The notes beneath the pieces were generated by a model. The model was not told the DNA's origin and searched no databases. It was given only the letters and a program-made list of their open reading frames with translations. Positions 9,106 through 17,617 of a DNA stretch of 64,000 nt are shown here, piece after piece. Each line of letters begins with the position of its first letter. The first letter of the stretch is position 1. The stretch is from JBCBKL01 sp038521825 (lineage in GTDB: Bacteria; Pseudomonadota; Alphaproteobacteria; Rhodobacterales; Rhodobacteraceae), in NCBI GenBank assembly GCA_038521825.1, contig JBCBKL010000011.1:1-64000 (forward strand), read 5' to 3'. The translations under genes were made by a program, and so were the position numbers.

Positions 9106-10101
9106 TCAGCCCAAATCCAAGGAAACGGGCTTCCCGGATTTAAGGGACGCCGCAGCGCTATCGGCCAGCCGTTGCGCGGCCACACCATCTTCGATCGAGG
9201 GGGATGGCGGCGTGCCGGATCTCACGGCTTCGACAAACGCGTTCATCTCGTTCAGGAACGCCGCCTCGTACCGCTCAAGAAAGAAATGTCGGTTTGGCGC
9301 CCGTTCGAACCCGCTTTCACCCGCCTGTTCGACAAGGTTTTCGCGATGGTTTTCCGCGCGCAGCAGACCGTCGGAGCCGTGAATTTCGATCCGCTGATCG
9401 TATCCGTAGGAGGCACGCCGGGAATTGTTGATCTGGCAGATCTTGCCCGAGGCCGTCCGCAGCGTAACGGCAGCCGTATCGACATCGCCCGCCTGACCGA
9501 TCGCGGGATCGACAAGGCAGGACCCGGCGGCAAACACCTCCACCGGCTCTTCGGCCAGCAGGAAACGGGCCATGTCAAAGTCGTGGATCATCATGTCGCG
9601 GAAGAGCCCGCCCGAGCTCTCGATATAGGAAATGGGTGGCGGGGCCGGATCGCGCGACGTGATGATCACCAGTTCGACATTGCCGATCGCACCGGCCCGC
9701 AAACGGGCTTCGACCAAGGCAAAATCGGGATCAAATCGCCGGTTGAACCCGGTCAGAAAGGGCACGCCCGCCTCGGCCACGGCCTGCGCACACGCGGCCG
9801 CCCGTTCCGACGACAGATCGATCGGCTTTTCGCAAAAGATCGGTTTGCCCGCGGCAGCCGCCAGATGAATCTGGTCGTAGTGCAGCGTGGTCGGCGTCGC
9901 GATGATCACAGCGTCGATATCTGATCCCGTCAGTGTGTCTTCGACCGAACGGATCTCGGCGCCGTATTGCGTTGCCAGCGCCTGGGCCGCTTGCGGTGAG
10001 GCATCCGCGACCGCCCTCAATTGCGCATCGGCGGTGTTCGACAGGCTGCGGGCGTGCACGATGCCGATGCGTCCGCATCCGACCATCCCAAATCGCATCA
10101 T
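9106..10101 (-). CDS. iolG: myo-Inositol 2-dehydrogenase
   Basis: IolG oxidises myo-inositol to 2-keto-myo-inositol (scyllo-inosose) with NAD, the first step of the pathway. The 331-residue Gfo/Idh/MocA protein has the Rossmann start GMVGCGRIGIVHA, the motif FCEKPIDL, and the catalytic-domain signature SRDPAPPP followed by MIHDFDMARF, all typical of bacterial IolG. It is the last gene of the leftward operon and overlaps the aldolase gene by four bases. Of the three MocA-type genes in the locus, this one is closest to canonical IolG. Confidence 0.9.
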   Translation of the reverse strand: MMRFGMVGCGRIGIVHARSLSNTADAQLRAVADASPQAAQALATQYGAEIRSVEDTLTGSDIDAVIIATPTTLHYDQIHLAAAAGKPIFCEKPIDLSSERAAACAQAVAEAGVPFLTGFNRRFDPDFALVEARLRAGAIGNVELVIITSRDPAPPPISYIESSGGLFRDMMIHDFDMARFLLAEEPVEVFAAGSCLVDPAIGQAGDVDTAAVTLRTASGKICQINNSRRASYGYDQRIEIHGSDGLLRAENHRENLVEQAGESGFERAPNRHFFLERYEAAFLNEMNAFVEAVRSGTPPSPSIEDGVAAQRLADSAAASLKSGKPVSLDLG

Positions 10102-10943
10102 GAGGGCCTCCTGTAATTTGGGGCGAGATTACGCAAAACGCGCCGTGTGACGTTCTGGATCGGAGCCTCGACTGCGCTCAGGATCTGGACGCGGTCAAAT
10201 CTCTCCTGATCCTCGGCCAGTGTTTCGCGCAAGACCTGACCGAAGGCCATACGCAATTCGGTTCCGATGTTGTATTTGCAGATAGGGGTTTCGGCGGCCA
10301 GTCGGGCGCGCTGCGTGCTTGGCACGCCGGATCCGCCGTGAATCACGAGCGGTAGGTTCGTCTTGGCCTCGATCGCCCGGATGCGCGCCTCGTCCAGCCC
10401 GCCCTCCTGATTTTGCTGCAAGTGGACGTTCCCGACCGAGATCGCCATGGCGTCGACACCGGTTTCTAACGCAAATTTGGCGGCCTCATCGGGGTCGGTC
10501 CCCTCGGACCGTTCGCCGTTGTCATAGCCTACAAATCCAATCTCGCCCTCACAGGACACGCCCACTGCGTGGGCGCGTTCGGCAATGTGGGCCGTTTCGT
10601 CGATGTTCTGGGCCAGGGGTTTGCGCGAACCGTCGAACATGATCGAGGAAAAGCCGCTGTCCAGCGCCTCGACGCATTCGTCCATCGTGTATCCGTGATC
10701 CAGATGGGCCACGACCGGGACAGACACGCTTTCGGCAAGGTGGCGAAACATCTTGCCCAGCACCGGCAGCGGCGTGTGCGCGCGGCAGCTTGGCCCGGCC
10801 TGCAGGATCACGGGCAGCCCCTCGGCCTCGGCGGCGTGGGCATAGGCCCGCATATCTTCCCACCCCAGACAAACAAGCCCGCCGACGGCGTAGCCTTCGT
10901 CCAGCGCGGGTTGCAGCACCTCGCTGAGAGTAACCAGCGTCAT
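10098..10943 (-). CDS. Class II aldolase, probable IolJ-type step
   Basis: This 281-residue TIM-barrel protein belongs to the zinc-dependent class II fructose-bisphosphate aldolase family. Metal-ligand histidines are in the segments HLDHGYT, GNVHLQQ and IHGGSG, and the CEGEIGFVGY stretch matches the conserved Glu region. In an iol operon the expected role is cleavage of 2-deoxy-5-keto-D-gluconate 6-phosphate to malonate semialdehyde and dihydroxyacetone phosphate (IolJ role). It overlaps iolG and the upstream iolB paralogue by four bases each. The sequence alone does not exclude other ketose-phosphate substrates. Confidence 0.82.
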   Translation of the reverse strand: MTLVTLSEVLQPALDEGYAVGGLVCLGWEDMRAYAHAAEAEGLPVILQAGPSCRAHTPLPVLGKMFRHLAESVSVPVVAHLDHGYTMDECVEALDSGFSSIMFDGSRKPLAQNIDETAHIAERAHAVGVSCEGEIGFVGYDNGERSEGTDPDEAAKFALETGVDAMAISVGNVHLQQNQEGGLDEARIRAIEAKTNLPLVIHGGSGVPSTQRARLAAETPICKYNIGTELRMAFGQVLRETLAEDQERFDRVQILSAVEAPIQNVTRRVLRNLAPNYRRPS

Positions 10944-11782
10944 TTGAACTTGGCCACCATGTCCATGATGCCGGGGATCGTGTGCAGCTGATCGGCATGG
11001 GTCGGCTGGAAATACTGCTTGAGGCTGCGCTGGCTGAGGCCACCGAGGATCGTGAAGTAATACATCTCGTAACCAGGCAGTACGGCGCAGGGGTGATAGC
11101 CATTGTCGATGCAGATCGTGGATCCGTCGACAATATGGTAGGCGTCGCCCGGTTCGTTATCCACCCGCTGCAGCATCTGGAGGCCCGAGCCGTGTTTGGG
11201 GCGGAAACGAAAGTTATAGGTTTCGTCGTGCCGCGTTTCGTCAGGCAACCTGTCGGTGTCGTGCTTGTGGCTTGGAAAGCCCGACCAGCCGCCGGCCCCC
11301 ACGGTGTAGAGTTCGGAAACCAGCAGTCGCCCGACCCGTTCGTGTTGCTGCTGGCCGAGGATGTGCTTGATCTTGCGATGCGTCTTGGTGTCGTCCGAGC
11401 CGTATTGTACCAGATCGATCTCATCCGCCCGGACCGCAAAGGGTTCGAGCACTCCGTCAAAGCGGGCCCCGGCGATGAACACCTCGGCCTCGTCACTGAG
11501 GCAGGTAAAGCGGACCTCGGTCCCCGTGGGCACATAGACCCCTTCGGGTTCGCCATCCCACACATCGACACCGCGCCCGCCCAGTGACTTGGCCGCGAAC
11601 CCGCCGACGGCGACGTCGATCAGGCCCGTCGCGGGGACGATGCAGGTTTCGTAGCCCGGGATGGCATAACCGAAGTTGTCGCCCTTCTTCAGCTTGACGA
11701 TGTTGAAATAGGTCAGGGGAACGCAGGCGTCGTCGACATCGACGATCGCGCGGTTCTGGTTGTCAAAGGGAGGGATATGCAT
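10940..11782 (-). CDS. IolB-family isomerase, divergent paralogue 1
   Basis: This 280-residue protein has the two cupin halves of 5-deoxy-glucuronate isomerase (IolB). The metal region reads FPSHKHDTDRLPDE and the C-terminal GYHPCAVLPGYEMYYF matches the family. Its N-terminal half (IVKLKKGDNFGYAIPGYE) differs clearly from that of the second IolB at 22862-23671. IolB converts 5-deoxy-D-glucuronate to 2-deoxy-5-keto-D-gluconate. Its place between iolC and the aldolase supports a pathway role, but with a more canonical IolB nearby it may act on a different keto-acid or uronate. Confidence 0.8.
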   Translation of the reverse strand: MHIPPFDNQNRAIVDVDDACVPLTYFNIVKLKKGDNFGYAIPGYETCIVPATGLIDVAVGGFAAKSLGGRGVDVWDGEPEGVYVPTGTEVRFTCLSDEAEVFIAGARFDGVLEPFAVRADEIDLVQYGSDDTKTHRKIKHILGQQQHERVGRLLVSELYTVGAGGWSGFPSHKHDTDRLPDETRHDETYNFRFRPKHGSGLQMLQRVDNEPGDAYHIVDGSTICIDNGYHPCAVLPGYEMYYFTILGGLSQRSLKQYFQPTHADQLHTIPGIMDMVAKFK

Positions 11783-11785
11783 GGG

Positions 11786-12769
11786 TCAGACCTCCGTAGG
11801 GCCGGGATGCTCGGCAAGGAAGGTGTCGAGCTGTTGATGATCGGGCATGGCCGGTGCGCAGCCCGGTTTCGAGACGACGATAGAGGCGCAGGCCGATCCG
11901 CGCAGAATCGCGTCGCGCAGCGGCAGCCCATAGGCAATGCCGGCCAGCAGACCGGCCATGAAACTGTCGCCAGCCCCGTTGGGCTTGACGGCCTCGACGG
12001 GATAGATGCCTGTCCGGATTTCTTCGCCCCCGGCAAAGGTGATCGCGCCTTCTTCGCCCCGCTTGTAGATGACGATCGCCGCACCGTCTTCCGACAGGGC
12101 GCGGGCCTTTTCCAGTCCCTTTGACATGCCCCCGGCCATGAAGCCGAATTCTTCGTCGTTGCCGACAATCATATCGCTCGCTGCACCTGCGCGCGACAGC
12201 ACGTCCGCCGCGACCTCGGGCGAGGGCCAGGAATAGGGGCGATAGTCGATGTCAAAGATAATGGGCAGCCCGATGGCGCGGGCTTTGTCAAAGGCGTGAA
12301 ACGTCGACGCGCGCGACGGTTCGGCGGCAAAGACAGTTCCCGCCGTGACGAGCGCGCCAAAGGGGCTCAGGTCAACGGCGTCGACATCCGCGGGCGTCAC
12401 CTGAAAATCGGCGGCGTTGTTGCGGTAGATGACGTTCTGAAAGTTCTCGATCCGGCTTTCGTAAACGGCGAGCGAGGTGCGGTATTCACCGGTAACCGAG
12501 CGGATGTATCGCGTGTCGACACCGTATCCGCGCAGTTGGTTGAGGCAGAACCGGCCAACCGCATCGTCTGAAACGGATGTGACAAGTGCTGCCCGCGCTC
12601 CGAATTTGCACAGGCCCGCTGCGATGTTGGCCGACGACCCGCCGAGGCCGGAATGGAAGGTCGCCGCATCCTCACTTTTGGTACCAGGCGGGTCGGCGAA
12701 CATATCCATGCCCGCCCGTCCGAAGATGACGAAGTTTCGGCGTGCGATACCTTGCAGCAGGTCGGTCAT
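11786..12769 (-). CDS. iolC: 5-Dehydro-2-deoxygluconokinase
   Basis: IolC phosphorylates 2-deoxy-5-keto-D-gluconate before the aldolase step. The 327-residue PfkB-family kinase has the N-terminal GGSSANIAAG motif and the C-terminal anion-hole signature NGAGDSF with the catalytic base D268. I use the ATG at 12769 (MTDLLQGIARRNF), which overlaps the end of the upstream dioxygenase gene by ATGA; a longer open frame upstream is not family-like. Only kinase sequence is present, so it is not fused to an IolJ-type domain as in some species. Confidence 0.92.
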   Translation of the reverse strand: MTDLLQGIARRNFVIFGRAGMDMFADPPGTKSEDAATFHSGLGGSSANIAAGLCKFGARAALVTSVSDDAVGRFCLNQLRGYGVDTRYIRSVTGEYRTSLAVYESRIENFQNVIYRNNAADFQVTPADVDAVDLSPFGALVTAGTVFAAEPSRASTFHAFDKARAIGLPIIFDIDYRPYSWPSPEVAADVLSRAGAASDMIVGNDEEFGFMAGGMSKGLEKARALSEDGAAIVIYKRGEEGAITFAGGEEIRTGIYPVEAVKPNGAGDSFMAGLLAGIAYGLPLRDAILRGSACASIVVSKPGCAPAMPDHQQLDTFLAEHPGPTEV

Positions 12770-13605
12770 GCGCGACCCTCGGCATTTCCGGCCTCGGCGC
12801 TGTCCAGCACTTCTGGGTAGGGATAATTGAGGCCCAGCAACTGACGCAGATCGGGCGAGGCATCCCTTACGAATGCTGCAGGAAGTGCGGCGGGCATGTC
12901 CTCCATCGGTTTGACCCATTTTGGTAGGTATTGAATCAGCACCGCGTTACGATCGTGGTCCGACTTGTTGGGCATCGCGCAGTGCCATGCCGCGCCAAAG
13001 AAGATCACCGCATCGCCCGGGATTCCGGTCATCCGCGCGCACCGGTCAAAGAAATGGTCGCCGTCGGTCGGGTACCGCAGTTCCTTCTGTGAGCCGGGGA
13101 CGTACGCGGTGGCACCGCTTTCTTCGGTGAAGGGATCGAGGATCACCGAGACCTGCGCGTTCATCGGAAAGCTGGCGTTCAGCCCCATCGGGTGGGTGTC
13201 CGGCGCGTGAAAGTCCCAATAGGGGTAATCGACATGCGGTTCCTGACCTGGCCCGCCGGGCAGGATCCGATTTGCCGCAATCGACCCCATGATGAATTCT
13301 GACCCAAGGAACTGCCGCAGCACGGCCATCAAAACGGGATGCGCCGCCATGCGCGAAAATACCGGCCCCTTCGCAAGCAGGTTCCACACGCGGCGCTGCA
13401 GCGTGATGGTGCCCTCGGCCTCGGCCGCGCCCTGAAAATGCGTGACCTTAGCGGCGTCGGCCTCGGAATGCTGCATGATGATGCGGCGGGCTTCGGCCAC
13501 TTCTTCGTCCGTGAATAGGCCGGCGATATGAACCGCGCCACCGCCGTTCATCAATTCATCCGCAACGGCGGAGGGCTGTACCTCATCAGGCGCAAAGCTG
13601 AGCAT
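12766..13605 (-). CDS. Phytanoyl-CoA dioxygenase-family Fe(II)/2-oxoglutarate oxygenase
   Basis: The 279-residue protein belongs to the PhyH family of non-haem iron oxygenases. The iron triad is visible as H124 and D126 (PHVDY) and H208 (AWHCAMPN). R219, eleven residues later, is placed to bind 2-oxoglutarate. The core also has the family segment GATAYVPGSQ. It overlaps iolC by four bases and touches iolD by one, so it is translated within the inositol operon, where such an oxygenase is not part of the textbook pathway. The substrate is unknown; hydroxylation or oxidative demethylation of a substituted inositol is one possibility. Confidence 0.85.
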   Translation of the reverse strand: MLSFAPDEVQPSAVADELMNGGGAVHIAGLFTDEEVAEARRIIMQHSEADAAKVTHFQGAAEAEGTITLQRRVWNLLAKGPVFSRMAAHPVLMAVLRQFLGSEFIMGSIAANRILPGGPGQEPHVDYPYWDFHAPDTHPMGLNASFPMNAQVSVILDPFTEESGATAYVPGSQKELRYPTDGDHFFDRCARMTGIPGDAVIFFGAAWHCAMPNKSDHDRNAVLIQYLPKWVKPMEDMPAALPAAFVRDASPDLRQLLGLNYPYPEVLDSAEAGNAEGRA

Positions 13606-15470
13606 CAGACCCCCCTGCGCTGGCGCGCCCGAGTCGCTTCGATTTCGGCGTGTTTTTCACGCACCGATGCATGCTCCGACACTTCGGGCGTGCCGACCTC
13701 CCACCAGGCGTGACCTTCGGTGGTCCAGCCTTCGTAGGCGTCAACATTCATCACGATCACGGATGTCTTGTCAGCCGCTTTTGCAACCTTGAATGCCTCG
13801 GCCAGCTGTTCGGCATTGTCCGCGTATACCGCGTTCGCGCCCATCGATGCGGCATGGGCCACGAAATCCACCGCAAAGGCGTCTGGTATCGTCGGGGCGT
13901 CCGTAAAGAGGTTGTTAAAGCTCTCGTTTCCGGTGTTGTTCTGCAGCTTGTTGATGACGGCGAAACCGCCATTATCGAGTACGAGCACGATCAGTTTTTT
14001 CTGCGTCAGAACAGACGAGTATATGTCGGAGTTCAACAATAGATACGATCCGTCACCGACGAATACGATCGTATCGGCGTCGGGTTCTTTTTCTGATTGA
14101 GCTATGCGTGCGCCCCAGCCACCCGCGATCTCATATCCCATGCAGGAAAAGCCAAACTCCACATCGACCGTCCCGATATCGAGCGTGCGCCAATTGGCCG
14201 TGACCTCGGCAGGCAGCCCGCCCGCGGCGGTGACGACACGGTCCCGCGCGCTGCACAGATCGTTAACGATGCCAATGGCTTGTGCGTAGGAGTTGGGCCG
14301 GTTGCGGGGCTTGGTGTTCTCGGCGACGTAGACATCCCATTTCTTCCGCGCATCTTGGCCAAAGTGCGTCCAGTCGGCGGGCGCTTTGTAGCCCGCCATT
14401 TGCGCGCCCAGAGCGGTTAGTCCGAGTTTAGCATCCCCGACCACCGGCAGCGACATATGCTTGGTCGCATCGTGCCGTGCCACGTTGAGCGAGATGAATT
14501 TGGCGTCGTTCGCAAAGGCCGTCCAGGAGCCTGTTGTGAAATCCTGCAGGCGCGATCCGACGGACAGGATCACGTCCGCTGTCTCGGCGACGGCATTGGC
14601 GCTGTCCGATCCGGTCACTCCTACGGGCCCGATATTGAGCGGATGGTCGTGCAGCAGGTTGGCTCGCCCGGCAATCGTTTCGATGACCGGGATCTGGTGC
14701 GCTTCGGCAAAGTCCGTGAGCTCTATGACTGCCCGCGAATACTGAACCCCGCCCCCCGCGATGATGGCCGGACGTCGGGCTGATTTGAGCAGGGCGGCCG
14801 CATCCGCAACCTCGTCAGGATCGGGTGCAATCCGCCGGATCCGGTGCGTCGTTTCTTCGAAGAACCGGCTTGGATAGTCGTAGGCCCAGCCCTGAACATC
14901 CTGGGGCAGGGCGAGGAATGCGGGGCCACAATCGGCTGGGTCAAGCATCGTGGCGATCGCTGCGGGCAAGGACTGGATCACCTGCGCGGGGTGCGTAATG
15001 CGATCCCAATATCGTGTGACGGCCTGAAACGCATCGTTGAGCCCGAGGGCCGGATTGTTGAAGTGCTCAAGCTGCTGCAACACGGGGTCGGGCAGGCGGG
15101 TCAGGAATGTGTCGCCGCAGAGCATCAGCATCGGCAGCCGATTGGCATGTGCCAGAGCGGACGCCGTCAGAAGGTTCGCGGTGCCCGGCCCGGCCGAGGC
15201 GGTGCAGAACATGAACCGCTGGCGCAGATGGTACTTGGCATAGGCCGCAGCGGCGAACCCCATGCTCTGCTCGTTCTGGCCACGATAAAGCGGCAGTGTC
15301 TCACGATGGTCATAAAGCGCCTCTCCCAGGCAGGGGACGTTCCCATGCCCGAAAATCCCGAAACCGCCACCACAAAGACGCATGGTGTCGCCTTCGATCT
15401 CGATGAATTGCGCGTTCAGATAGCGAATGATGGCCTGGGCCGTCGTCAGACGGATCGTGCTTTCGCTCAT
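13605..15470 (-). CDS. iolD: 3D-(3,5/4)-trihydroxycyclohexane-1,2-dione hydrolase
   Basis: IolD is a thiamine-diphosphate enzyme that hydrolyses the cyclic dione to 5-deoxy-D-glucuronate, opening the inositol ring. The 621-residue length and three-domain layout fit. The N-terminal domain carries the catalytic-Glu region, and the C-terminal ThDP motif is GDGSYLLLNSDIYSS...LDNGGF. The start is ATG 15470 (MSESTIRLTTAQAI); the frame is open further upstream but would run into the operator. It is the first gene of the leftward operon and faces the dehydrogenase at 15592 across a 121-base control region. Confidence 0.94.
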   Translation of the reverse strand: MSESTIRLTTAQAIIRYLNAQFIEIEGDTMRLCGGGFGIFGHGNVPCLGEALYDHRETLPLYRGQNEQSMGFAAAAYAKYHLRQRFMFCTASAGPGTANLLTASALAHANRLPMLMLCGDTFLTRLPDPVLQQLEHFNNPALGLNDAFQAVTRYWDRITHPAQVIQSLPAAIATMLDPADCGPAFLALPQDVQGWAYDYPSRFFEETTHRIRRIAPDPDEVADAAALLKSARRPAIIAGGGVQYSRAVIELTDFAEAHQIPVIETIAGRANLLHDHPLNIGPVGVTGSDSANAVAETADVILSVGSRLQDFTTGSWTAFANDAKFISLNVARHDATKHMSLPVVGDAKLGLTALGAQMAGYKAPADWTHFGQDARKKWDVYVAENTKPRNRPNSYAQAIGIVNDLCSARDRVVTAAGGLPAEVTANWRTLDIGTVDVEFGFSCMGYEIAGGWGARIAQSEKEPDADTIVFVGDGSYLLLNSDIYSSVLTQKKLIVLVLDNGGFAVINKLQNNTGNESFNNLFTDAPTIPDAFAVDFVAHAASMGANAVYADNAEQLAEAFKVAKAADKTSVIVMNVDAYEGWTTEGHAWWEVGTPEVSEHASVREKHAEIEATRARQRRGV

Positions 15471-15555
15471 CGTCCGGTCTCCTCCACCCGGGTGTCTGGC
15501 TGGACGGCTGGCTGCGCTTTGCGCTTGACCGCATCCGGGGTCGAAGATACCAGTG

Positions 15556-15571
15556 TTGCAACCGGTTGCAA
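15556..15571. promoter_or_regulatory. LacI-type operator, copy 1 (iolD / dehydrogenase promoters)
   Basis: A perfect 16-base palindrome, TTGCAACCGGTTGCAA, sits 20 bases before the rightward ATG (15592) and 85 bases before iolD. The 14-base core TGCAACCGGTTGCA recurs at 19813-19826 beside the LacI-family regulator gene. Even-length palindromes with a central CG are characteristic of LacI-family operators, so this is very probably the binding site of the regulator at 18755-19750. Confidence 0.85.
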
Positions 15572-15591
15572 TGTCTTTTTGGAAAACGGCC

Positions 15592-16695
15592 ATGCAGGAA
15601 ATCGGAGTTGGCTTGGTCGGCGGGGGCTATATGGGAAAGGCCCATGCCGTCGCCTATTCTGCTGTCGGCGCGGTCTTTCAGACGCGGCTCCGGCCTCGTC
15701 TTGAAATGATCGCGGCGGCGTCGCCCGCGTCGGCCGAGCAGTACCGTCAGGCATACGGTGTCGCACGGGCCGCATCCTCGTGGCAGGCCCTGGTCGATGA
15801 TCCGGCGGTCGAAGCAGTTGTCATCGCCTCGCCCCAAGCGACCCACCGTGCCATTGCCGAGGCGGCGTTCGCGCTTGGCAAGCCTGTCTTTTGCGAAAAG
15901 CCCCTTGGCGCGTCGTTGGTCGATGCCGAGGCCATGGTCGATGCCGCTGAGACAAGCGGCGCGGTCAACATGATCGGCTTCAACTATGTCCGCACCCCGG
16001 CGACGCAATTTGCCCGCATCCTGATCGAGGACGGCGCGATTGGCGATGTGACGTGGTTCAGGGGCGAACATACCGAGGATTTCTATGCTGACCCTGAAAC
16101 GCCAGCGAGCTGGCGTACAGAAGGCGAGGCGAACGGAACGATGGGCGATCTGGCCCCGCACATGATCAACGCCGCGCTGGCCTTGATCGGCCCGATTGGT
16201 TCGGTGATGGCGGATATCTCGACCGTCCACGCGATGCGGGGCGGTGAAGCTGTGACCAATGACGACCAGGCCCACATGCTCTGCCGGTTCCAGAGCGGCA
16301 TCATGGGCCACCTGTTCTTCAGCCGGATCGCGACCGGGCGCAAGATGGGATACATCTACGAGATCATTGGAACCAAGGGCGCGATCCGCTTCAATCAGGA
16401 AGATCAGAATGCGCTGTGGCTTTACCAATCCGAAGGGCCCGAGGCCGAGCGGGGTTTTCGTCAGATCCTGACCGGCCCCGCCCACCCGGATTATGCCGCG
16501 TTCTGTCAGGGGCCGGGTCACGGGACCGGCTATCAGGATCAGATCATCATCGAAGCGCGCGATTTTCTAGAAGCCATCGCCGATGGCCAGAGCCGGTGGC
16601 CTACGTTCCGCGATGGCCTGGCTGTGTCGCGCGTGATCGATGCGGCCCGGAAATCAAGTGCCGAAAGCCAATGGCAAAGTGTTCAGTCTGCGTGA
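15592..16695 (+). CDS. Gfo/Idh/MocA dehydrogenase, scyllo-inositol dehydrogenase-like
   Basis: This 367-residue NAD(P)-dependent oxidoreductase starts IGVGLVGGGYMGKAHA and has the FCEKPLG motif. The segments RPRLEMIAA, NYVRTPATQFA and FRGEHTEDFYADP are reminiscent of the Paracoccus scyllo-inositol/L-glucose dehydrogenase LgdA, recalled from memory and not aligned. That suggests oxidation of scyllo-inositol or a related cyclitol or hexose. ATG 15592 is chosen because a GGAAAA site precedes it; an upstream in-frame ATG at 15571 would start inside the operator. It opens the rightward operon with iolE 12 bases downstream. Confidence 0.83.
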   Translation: MQEIGVGLVGGGYMGKAHAVAYSAVGAVFQTRLRPRLEMIAAASPASAEQYRQAYGVARAASSWQALVDDPAVEAVVIASPQATHRAIAEAAFALGKPVFCEKPLGASLVDAEAMVDAAETSGAVNMIGFNYVRTPATQFARILIEDGAIGDVTWFRGEHTEDFYADPETPASWRTEGEANGTMGDLAPHMINAALALIGPIGSVMADISTVHAMRGGEAVTNDDQAHMLCRFQSGIMGHLFFSRIATGRKMGYIYEIIGTKGAIRFNQEDQNALWLYQSEGPEAERGFRQILTGPAHPDYAAFCQGPGHGTGYQDQIIIEARDFLEAIADGQSRWPTFRDGLAVSRVIDAARKSSAESQWQSVQSA

Positions 16696-16707
16696 AGGAG
16701 CCGATGC

Positions 16708-17604
16708 GTGACCATCAGAATTGGCAATGCGCCCTGTTCGTGGGGTGTGGAGTTTGCGGATGATCCGCGCAATCCCGGCTGGCGGGATGTTCTGCACGAA
16801 AACGCCCAGGCCGGTTACAAGGGGATCGAGCTTGGGCCTGTTGGTTTCATGCCCGAGGATCCGCCGCAGGTCGCCGATGCGCTGGCCGAGCACGACCTGG
16901 AGCTGATTGGCGGGGTCGTTTTCCGCGCTTTTCACGATCCGGGTCAGTGGGAGGACGTGCTGGACGGATCTGTACGGACTTGCGAGGCGCTGGTGGCCCA
17001 TGGGGCCAAACACTTGGTCTTGATCGATTCAATCTCGGAACGGCGCGCGCCGACCGCGGGGCGTTGGAGCGCGGCCGAGCAGATGGATCTCGACGAATGG
17101 TCGGCGTTCCGCGACCGCATCGCACATGTGGCGCGGATGGGCAGTGAAGAATACGGCCTGACCGTCGGCATTCACGCCCATGCTGCCGGGTTCATGGATT
17201 TCGAGCCCGAACTCATCCGCCTGCTCGACGAGGTGGACGATGCGATCCTCAAGATCTGCTTTGACACCGGGCATCATTCCTATGCTGGGTACAATCCCGT
17301 TTCGTTTATGGAACGCCACATCGACCGCATCAGTTATATGCATTTCAAGGACATCGATCCCGCAGTCAAAGCCGACGTGATCGCAAAGGGGACCGGGTTC
17401 TATGATGCGTGCGGTCAGGGCATCTTTTGTAATCTGGGCGACGGCGATGTCGATTTTCCGCGTGTCAGGGAGATCCTGATCGAGAACGGTTTCGATGGCT
17501 GGTGCACGGTCGAGCAAGACTGTGACCCGACCATCGAGGGCACCGACCCTCTCGGCGACGCAAAGGTCAACCGCAGCTACCTGCAATCTATCGGATTTCA
17601 CTGA
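16708..17604 (+). CDS. iolE: Myo-inosose-2 dehydratase
   Basis: IolE dehydrates scyllo-inosose to the diketo intermediate used by IolD, with Mn or Co as cofactor. The 298-residue xylose-isomerase-like TIM barrel begins MTIRIGNAPCSWGVEF, the hallmark of the family. Metal-binding segments include GIHAHAAG, CFDTGHHSYAG and SYMHFKDI, and the C-terminus has WCTVEQD. The start is GTG at 16708. It is flanked by two Gfo/Idh/MocA dehydrogenases in one operon. Confidence 0.92.
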   Translation: MTIRIGNAPCSWGVEFADDPRNPGWRDVLHENAQAGYKGIELGPVGFMPEDPPQVADALAEHDLELIGGVVFRAFHDPGQWEDVLDGSVRTCEALVAHGAKHLVLIDSISERRAPTAGRWSAAEQMDLDEWSAFRDRIAHVARMGSEEYGLTVGIHAHAAGFMDFEPELIRLLDEVDDAILKICFDTGHHSYAGYNPVSFMERHIDRISYMHFKDIDPAVKADVIAKGTGFYDACGQGIFCNLGDGDVDFPRVREILIENGFDGWCTVEQDCDPTIEGTDPLGDAKVNRSYLQSIGFH

Positions 17605-17617
17605 CCGGGGACGGGCC

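Noticed and set aside
15310..16521. A 403-codon open frame opposite the scyllo-inositol dehydrogenase-like gene
   Set aside because: It crosses the divergent promoter and operator and has no family features.
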